Shown here one piece after another: positions 21,087-27,752 of a stretch of 27,752 nt of DNA; position 1 is the stretch's first letter, and each line of letters begins with the position of its first letter. The stretch spans positions 1 through 27,752 of the forward strand of contig JAPFFF010000284.1 of the NCBI GenBank assembly GCA_039105265.1, given 5' to 3'. The notes below the pieces were generated by a model. That model did not search any database and was not told the origin of the DNA. It saw nothing but the letters and a program-made list of their open reading frames with translations. The DNA is from Tritrichomonas musculus (Eukaryota; Parabasalia; Tritrichomonadida; Tritrichomonadidae). Both the position numbers and the translations under genes were made by a program.

Positions 21087-24000
21087 TCACGGAAACGAAT
21101 ACAGACGGGAACACGGAAGAATATCTCGAAATTATGTTATATAAACAGTTCTATTTTGATTTTAAATATTATTCAGTAATCAGAATTAAAGAAAGGAATA
21201 CATGAGCACGGAAACGAATACAGACGGGAACACGGAAGACCTTAAAGAAATTATTTTACAGATGGTTATACTTTACTTATATTTGAAGATGCAGGATTCG
21301 AAAGACAAACGTACAGAACGGAATACATGATCACGGAAACGAATACAGACGGGAACACGGAAGACCTTAAAGAATTTATTTTACAGATGGTTATACTTTA
21401 CTTATATTTGAAGATGCAGGATTCGAAAGACAAACGTACAGAACGGAATACATGATCACGGAAACGAATACAGAAACGAACACAGAAGAATATCTCGAAA
21501 TTATGTTATATAAACAGTTCTATTTTGATTTTAAATATTATTCAGTAATCAGAATTAAAGAAAGGAATACATGATCACGGAAACGAATACAGACGGGAAC
21601 ACGGAAGACCTTAAAGAATTTATTTTACAGATGGTTATACTTTACTTATATTTGAAGATGCAGGATTCGAAAGACAAACGTACAGAACGGAATACATGAT
21701 CACGGAAACGAATACAGACGGGAACACGGAAGACCTTAAAGAATTTATTTTACAGATGGTTATACTTTACTTATATTTGAAGATGCAGGATTCGAAAGAC
21801 AAACGTACAGAACGGAATACATGATCACGGAAACGAATACAGACGGGAACACGGAAGAATATCTCGAAATTATGTTATATAAACAGTTCTATTTTGATTT
21901 TAAATATTATTCAGTAATCAGAATTAAAGAAAGGAATACATGATCACGGAAACGAATACAGACGGGAACACGGAAGACCTTAAAGAATTTATTTTACAGA
22001 TGGTTATACTTTACTTATATTTGAAGATGCAGGATTCGAAAGACAAACGTACAGAACGGAATACATGAGCACGGAAACGAATACAGACGGGAACACGGAA
22101 GACCTTAAAGAATTTATTTTACAGATGGTTATACTTTACTTATATTTGAAGATGCAGGATTCGAAAGACAAACGTACAGAACGGAATACATGATCACGGA
22201 AACGAATACAGACGGGAACACGGAAGACCTTAAAGAATTTATTTTACAGATGGTTATACTTTACTTATATTTGAAGATGCAGGATTCGAAAGACAAACGT
22301 ACGGAACGGAATACATGATCACGGAAACGAATACAGACGGGAACACGGAAGACCTTAAAGAATTTATTTTACAGATGGTTATACTTTACTTATATTTGAA
22401 GATGCAGGATTCGAAAGACAAACGTACAGAACGGAATACATGAGCACGGAAACGAATACAGACGGGAACACGGAAGACCTTAAAGAATTTATTTTACAGA
22501 TGGTTATACTTTACTTATATTTGAAGATGCAGGATTCGAAAGACAAACGTACAGAACGGAATACATGATCACGGAAACGAATACAGACGGGAACACGGAA
22601 GACCTTAAAGAATTTATTTTACAGATGGTTATACTTTACTTATATTTGAAGATGCAGGATTCGAAAGACAAACGTACAGAACGGAATACATGATCACGGA
22701 AACGAATACAGACGGGAACACGGAAGACCTTAAAGAATTTATTTTACAGATGGTTATACTTTACTTATATTTGAAGATGCAGGATTCGAAAGACAAACGT
22801 ACAGAACGGAATACATGAGCACGGAAACGAATACAGACGGGAACACGGAAGAATATCTCGAAATTATGTTATATAAACAGTTCTATTTTGATTTTAAATA
22901 TTATTCAGTAATCAGAATTAAAGAAAGGAATACATGATCACGGAAACGAATACAGACGGGAACACGGAAGACCTTAAAGAATTTATTTTACAGATGGTTA
23001 TACTTTACTTATATTTGAAGATGCAGGATTCGAAAGACAAACGTACGGAACGGAATACATGATCACGGAAACGAATACAGACGGGAACACGGAAGACCTT
23101 AAAGAATTTATTTTACAGATGGTTATACTTTACTTATATTTGAAGATGCAGGATTCGAAAGACAAACGTACAGAACGGAATACATGAGCACGGAAACGAA
23201 TACAGACGGGAACACGGAAGACCTTAAAGAATTTATTTTACAGATGGTTATACTTTACTTATATTTGAAGATGCAGGATTCGAAAGACAAACGTACAGAA
23301 CGGAATACATGATCACGGAAACGAATACAGACGGGAACACGGAAGACCTTAAAGAATTTATTTTACAGATGGTTATACTTTACTTATATTTGAAGATGCA
23401 GGATTCGAAAGACAAACGTACAGAACGGAATACATGATCACGGAAACGAATACAGACGGGAACACGGAAGACCTTAAAGAATTTATTTTACAGATGGTTA
23501 TACTTTACTTATATTTGAAGATGCAGGATTCGAAAGACAAACGTACAGAACGGAATACATGATCACGGAAACGAATACAGACGGGAACACGGAAGAATAT
23601 CTCGAAATTATGTTATATAAACAGTTCTATTTTGATTTTAAATATTATTCAGTAATCAGAATTAAAGAAAGGAATACATGATCACGGAAACGAATACAGA
23701 CGGGAACACGGAAGACCTTAAAGAATTTATTTTACAGATGGTTATACTTTACTTATATTTGAAGATGCAGGATTCGAAAGACAAACGTACAGAACGGAAT
23801 ACATGATCACGGAAACGAATACAGAAACGAACACAGAAGAATATCTCGAAATTATGTTATATAAACAGTTCTATTTTGATTTTAAATATTATTCAGTAAT
23901 CAGAATTAAAGAAAGGAATACATGAGCACGGAAACGAATACAGACGGGAACACGGAAGACCTTAAAGAATTTATTTTACAGATGGTTATACTTTACTTAT

Positions 24001-24165
24001 ATTTGAAGATGCAGGATTCGAAAGACAAACGTACGGAACGGAATACATGATCACGGAAACGAATACAGAAACGAACACAGAAGAATATCTCGAAATTATG
24101 TTATATAAACAGTTCTATTTTGATTTTAAATATTATTCAGTAATCAGAATTAAAGAAAGGAATAC
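21083..24165 (+). repeat. Array map, segment 8
   Basis: ATG positions and alleles: 21083 Bh(i), 21202 As*, 21327 Ai, 21452 Bt(i), 21571 Ai, 21696 Ai, 21821 Bh(i), 21940 Ai, 22065 As, 22190 Ai, 22315 Ai, 22440 As, 22565 Ai, 22690 Ai, 22815 Bh, 22934 Ai, 23059 Ai, 23184 As, 23309 Ai, 23434 Ai, 23559 Bh(i), 23678 Ai, 23803 Bt(i), 23922 As, 24047 Bt(i). Hybrid and Ile2 forms of B dominate. The unit at 21202 is the last A with Ile17. The silent ACG form of A codon 38, frequent in the first 11 kb, is now rare. Confidence 0.97.
22815..22937 (+). CDS. Hybrid B small protein, Ser2 form
   Basis: Identical to the other hybrid B units except Ser2 (AGC) for Ile2. The only other copy is at 25523. Both follow an Ai unit and precede an Ai unit. 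Since all other hybrids have Ile2, the Ser2 form probably arose from the Ile2 hybrid by exchange at the junction, or marks a second conversion event. The ORF is intact, and its TGA overlaps the ATG at 22934. Confidence 0.66.
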   Translation: MSTETNTDGNTEEYLEIMLYKQFYFDFKYYSVIRIKERNT

Positions 24166-27100
24166 ATGATCACGGAAACGAATACAGACGGGAACACGGA
24201 AGACCTTAAAGAATTTATTTTACAGATGGTTATACTTTACTTATATTTGAAGATGCAGGATTCGAAAGACAAACGTACGGAACGGAATACATGATCACGG
24301 AAACGAATACAGAAACGAACACAGAAGAATATCTCGAAATTATGTTATATAAACAGTTCTATTTTGATTTTAAATATTATTCAGTAATCAGAATTAAAGA
24401 AAGGAATACATGATCACGGAAACGAATACAGACGGGAACACGGAAGACCTTAAAGAATTTTTTTTACAGATGGTTATACTTTACTTATATTTGAAGATGC
24501 AGGATTCGAAAGACAAACGTACAGAACGGAATACATGAGCACGGAAACGAATACAGAAACGAACACAGAAGAATATCTCGAAATTATGTTATATAAACAG
24601 TTCTATTTTGATTTTAAATATTATTCAGTAATCAGAATTAAAGAAAGGAATACATGATCACGGAAACGAATACAGACGGGAACACGGAAGACCTTAAAGA
24701 ATTTATTTTACAGATGGTTATACTTTACTTATATTTGAAGATGCAGGATTCGAAAGACAAACGTACAGAACGGAATACATGATCACGGAAACGAATACAG
24801 ACGGGAACACGGAAGACCTTAAAGAATTTATTTTACAGATGGTTATACTTTACTTATATTTGAAGATGCAGGATTCGAAAGACAAACGTACAGAACGGAA
24901 TACATGAGCACGGAAACGAATACAGACGGGAACACGGAAGACCTTAAAGAATTTATTTTACAGATGGTTATACTTTACTTATATTTGAAGATGCAGGATT
25001 CGAAAGACAAACGTACAGAACGGAATACATGAGCACGGAAACGAATACAGACGGGAACACGGAAGACCTTAAAGAATTTATTTTACAGATGGTTATACTT
25101 TACTTATATTTGAAGATGCAGGATTCGAAAGACAAACGTACAGAACGGAATACATGAGCACGGAAACGAATACAGAAACGAACACAGAAGAATATCTCGA
25201 AATTATGTTATATAAACAGTTCTATTTTGATTTTAAATATTATTCAGTAATCAGAATTAAAGAAAGGAATACATGATCACGGAAACGAATACAGACGGGA
25301 ACACGGAAGACCTTAAAGAATTTATTTTACAGATGGTTATACTTTACTTATATTTGAAGATGCAGGATTCGAAAGACAAACGTACAGAACGGAATACATG
25401 ATCACGGAAACGAATACAGACGGGAACACGGAAGACCTTAAAGAATTTATTTTACAGATGGTTATACTTTACTTATATTTGAAGATGCAGGATTCGAAAG
25501 ACAAACGTACAGAACGGAATACATGAGCACGGAAACGAATACAGACGGGAACACGGAAGAATATCTCGAAATTATGTTATATAAACAGTTCTATTTTGAT
25601 TTTAAATATTATTCAGTAATCAGAATTAAAGAAAGGAATACATGATCACGGAAACGAATACAGACGGGAACACGGAAGACCTTAAAGAATTTTTTTTACA
25701 GATGGTTATACTTTACTTATATTTGAAGATGCAGGATTCGAAAGACAAACGTACAGAACGGAATACATGAGCACGGAAACGAATACAGACGGGAACACGG
25801 AAGACCTTAAAGAATTTATTTTACAGATGGTTATACTTTACTTATATTTGAAGATGCAGGATTCGAAAGACAAACGTACAGAACGGAATACATGATCACG
25901 GAAACGAATACAGACGGGAACACGGAAGACCTTAAAGAATTTATTTTACAGATGGTTATACTTTACTTATATTTGAAGATGCAGGATTCGAAAGACAAAC
26001 GTACGGAACGGAATACATGATCACGGAAACGAATACAGACGGGAACACGGAAGACCTTAAAGAATTTATTTTACAGATGGTTATACTTTACTTATATTTG
26101 AAGATGCAGGATTCGAAAGACAAACGTACAGAACGGAATACATGAGCACGGAAACGAATACAGACGGGAACACGGAAGACCTTAAAGAATTTATTTTACA
26201 GATGGTTATACTTTACTTATATTTGAAGATGCAGGATTCGAAAGACAAACGTACAGAACGGAATACATGATCACGGAAACGAATACAGACGGGAACACGG
26301 AAGACCTTAAAGAATTTATTTTACAGATGGTTATACTTTACTTATATTTGAAGATGCAGGATTCGAAAGACAAACGTACAGAACGGAATACATGAGCACG
26401 GAAACGAATACAGACGGGAACACGGAAGACCTTAAAGAATTTATTTTACAGATGGTTATACTTTACTTATATTTGAAGATGCAGGATTCGAAAGACAAAC
26501 GTACAGAACGGAATACATGATCACGGAAACGAATACAGACGGGAACACGGAAGAATATCTCGAAATTATGTTATATAAACAGTTCTATTTTGATTTTAAA
26601 TATTATTCAGTAATCAGAATTAAAGAAAGGAATACATGATCACGGAAACGAATACAGACGGGAACACGGAAGACCTTAAAGAATTTATTTTACAGATGGT
26701 TATACTTTACTTATATTTGAAGATGCAGGATTCGAAAGACAAACGTACGGAACGGAATACATGATCACGGAAACGAATACAGACGGGAACACGGAAGACC
26801 TTAAAGAATTTATTTTACAGATGGTTATACTTTACTTATATTTGAAGATGCAGGATTCGAAAGACAAACGTACAGAACGGAATACATGATCACGGAAACG
26901 AATACAGACGGGAACACGGAAGACCTTAAAGAATTTATTTTACAGATGGTTATACTTTACTTATATTTGAAGATGCAGGATTCGAAAGACAAACGTACAG
27001 AACGGAATACATGATCACGGAAACGAATACAGACGGGAACACGGAAGAATATCTCGAAATTATGTTATATAAACAGTTCTATTTTGATTTTAAATATTAT

Positions 27101-27617
27101 TCAGTAATCAGAATTAAAGAAAGGAATACATGATCACGGAAACGAATACAGACGGGAACACGGAAGACCTTAAAGAATTTATTTTACAGATGGTTATACT
27201 TTACTTATATTTGAAGATGCAGGATTCGAAAGACAAACGTACAGAACGGAATACATGATCACGGAAACGAATACAGAAACGAACACAGAAGAATATCTCG
27301 AAATTATGTTATATAAACAGTTCTATTTTGATTTTAAATATTATTCAGTAATCAGAATTAAAGAAAGGAATACATGATCACGGAAACGAATACAGACGGG
27401 AACACGGAAGACCTTAAAGAATTTATTTTACAGATGGTTATACTTTACTTATATTTGAAGATGCAGGATTCGAAAGACAAACGTACAGAACGGAATACAT
27501 GAGCACGGAAACGAATACAGAAACGAACACAGAAGAATATCTCGAAATTATGTTATATAAACAGTTCTATTTTGATTTTAAATATTATTCAGTAATCAGA
27601 ATTAAAGAAAGGAATAC

Positions 27618-27746
27618 ATGAGCACGGAAACGAATACAGACGGGAACACGGAAGACCTTAAAGAATTTATTTTACAGATGGTTATACTTTACTTATATTT
27701 GAAGATGCAGGATTCGAAAGACAAACGTACAGAACGGAATACATGA
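27618..27746 (+). CDS. Type A small protein, last complete unit
   Basis: Last complete ORF in the window: a Ser2, Phe17, Ile18 type A protein of 42 residues with the ACA form of Thr38. Its TGA at 27744-27746 overlaps the ATG of the next unit at 27743, of which only 10 bases are visible. The array therefore continues to the right, and nothing indicates that its end is near. Confidence 0.66.
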   Translation: MSTETNTDGNTEDLKEFILQMVILYLYLKMQDSKDKRTERNT

Positions 27747-27752
27747 TCACGG
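27743..27752 (+). CDS. Start of a further unit, cut by window edge
   Basis: The last 10 bases are the start codon and the Ile2 form of codons 2 and 3 plus one base of codon 4. They overlap the stop of the unit before. Since A and B share this stretch, its type cannot be told. Confidence 0.6.

Larger units (their letters stand above)
1..27752 (+). repeat. Giant two-monomer tandem array of overlapping mini-ORFs
   Basis: The whole window is a head-to-tail array of two monomers, A (125 bp, 165 units) and B (119 bp, 60 units), and it continues past both edges. I located each junction by its ATGA motif. Every start falls where the sum of 125s and 119s predicts, so I see no indel in 27.7 kb. Units share a constant junction of about 34 bp (11 bp before the ATG to 23 bp from it) and differ in the body. 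Each monomer is a complete ORF whose TGA overlaps the next ATG. Substitutions are limited to about seven positions or short blocks. Such homogeneity means recent amplification or strong homogenisation. No region of the window lies outside the array, so there is no intergenic DNA to describe. The repeat structure is certain; the coding interpretation is an inference. Confidence 0.99.
24166..27752 (+). repeat. Array map, segment 9 and right edge
   Basis: ATG positions and alleles: 24166 Ai, 24291 Bt(i), 24410 Ai+, 24535 Bt, 24654 Ai, 24779 Ai, 24904 As, 25029 As, 25154 Bt, 25273 Ai, 25398 Ai, 25523 Bh, 25642 Ai+, 25767 As, 25892 Ai, 26017 Ai, 26142 As, 26267 Ai, 26392 As, 26517 Bh(i), 26636 Ai, 26761 Ai, 26886 Ai, 27011 Bh(i), 27130 Ai, 27255 Bt(i), 27374 Ai, 27499 Bt, 27618 As, 27743 partial. 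Two of the three A I18F units are here. Only 10 bases of the last unit are visible, so its type is unknown; its second codon is Ile. Confidence 0.97.

Noticed and set aside
1-27752. CRISPR array
   Set aside because: There is a constant segment of about 34 bp, but the intervening sequences are only two kinds, 85-91 bp long and repeated many times, and they are coding. Spacers would be diverse.
1-27752. Internal repeats of one giant repetitive protein
   Set aside because: The monomers are not multiples of three, and the frame closes at each TGA. Even if TGA were read as Trp, the next frames meet TAA (for example in CTTAAA of A and TATATAA of B).
1-27752. Ordinary non-coding satellite DNA, including a eukaryotic centromeric type
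   Set aside because: Not fully excluded. Homogeneity and higher-order blocks fit a satellite, and a 125-bp monomer with ATGA could be open by chance a few percent of the time. That two diverged monomers both keep an intact frame, the phase and the start-stop overlap makes coding more likely.
1-27752. Assembly or sequencing artefact
   Set aside because: A collapsed or looped assembly would give exact periodic copies. Here the allele order is irregular, the variants are shared in blocks, and there is not a single indel in 27.7 kb. Copy number could still be wrong.
1-27752. tRNA, rRNA, transposase, integrase or attachment site
   Set aside because: All sequence is accounted for by the two monomers; nothing else is present.

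Overview
The whole window is one uninterrupted tandem array and both its ends lie inside it. It is built from only two monomers on the + strand: type A, 125 bp (about 36% GC), and type B, 119 bp (about 27-29% GC). Walking every junction gives 165 A units (the first cut by the window edge) and 60 B units, then the first 10 bases of one more unit. No insertion or deletion is needed anywhere: 165 x 125 + 60 x 119 accounts exactly for the distance from the first (off-window) start to the last start at 27743.

Each monomer reads as one tiny gene. Type A encodes 42 residues and type B 40. In every case the stop overlaps the next start as ATGA, so both periods equal 2 modulo 3 and consecutive ORFs step through the three frames. 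The result is a head-to-tail chain of about 225 mini-ORFs in the geometry of translational coupling. A and B share the first seven codons (apart from codon 2, Ile or Ser in either type), the ERNT C-terminus and a similar helix-like middle. They look like two diverged paralogues of one small protein. I do not recognise the family and assign no function.

Variation is confined to a handful of positions: codon 2 (Ile/Ser), the codon 8-11 block of B, A residues 17 and 18, and a silent change in A codon 38. None creates a stop. The order of variants gives the array an internal history. One block near the left edge recurs almost unchanged 8404 bp later. A hybrid B allele occurs only after 19.3 kb, and a proline B allele is not seen after 20.9 kb. 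B is never next to B although it makes up over a quarter of the units. Every A unit also holds a sigma70-like promoter candidate about 37 bp before the next start codon, while B units carry the better Shine-Dalgarno match for the next ORF.

The organism cannot be named. ATGA overlaps, purine-rich leaders and small unspliced ORFs suggest a bacterium, archaeon or one of their viruses or plasmids. A non-coding satellite, possibly eukaryotic, remains the main alternative. No flanking gene, RNA gene, transposase, CRISPR array or strong terminator is visible. In the maps below, Ai and As are A units with Ile or Ser at codon 2; * marks the A F17I allele and + the A I18F allele. Bp, Bt and Bh are B units with Pro11, Thr11 or the hybrid DGNT N-terminus; (i) marks a B unit with Ile2, otherwise Ser2.
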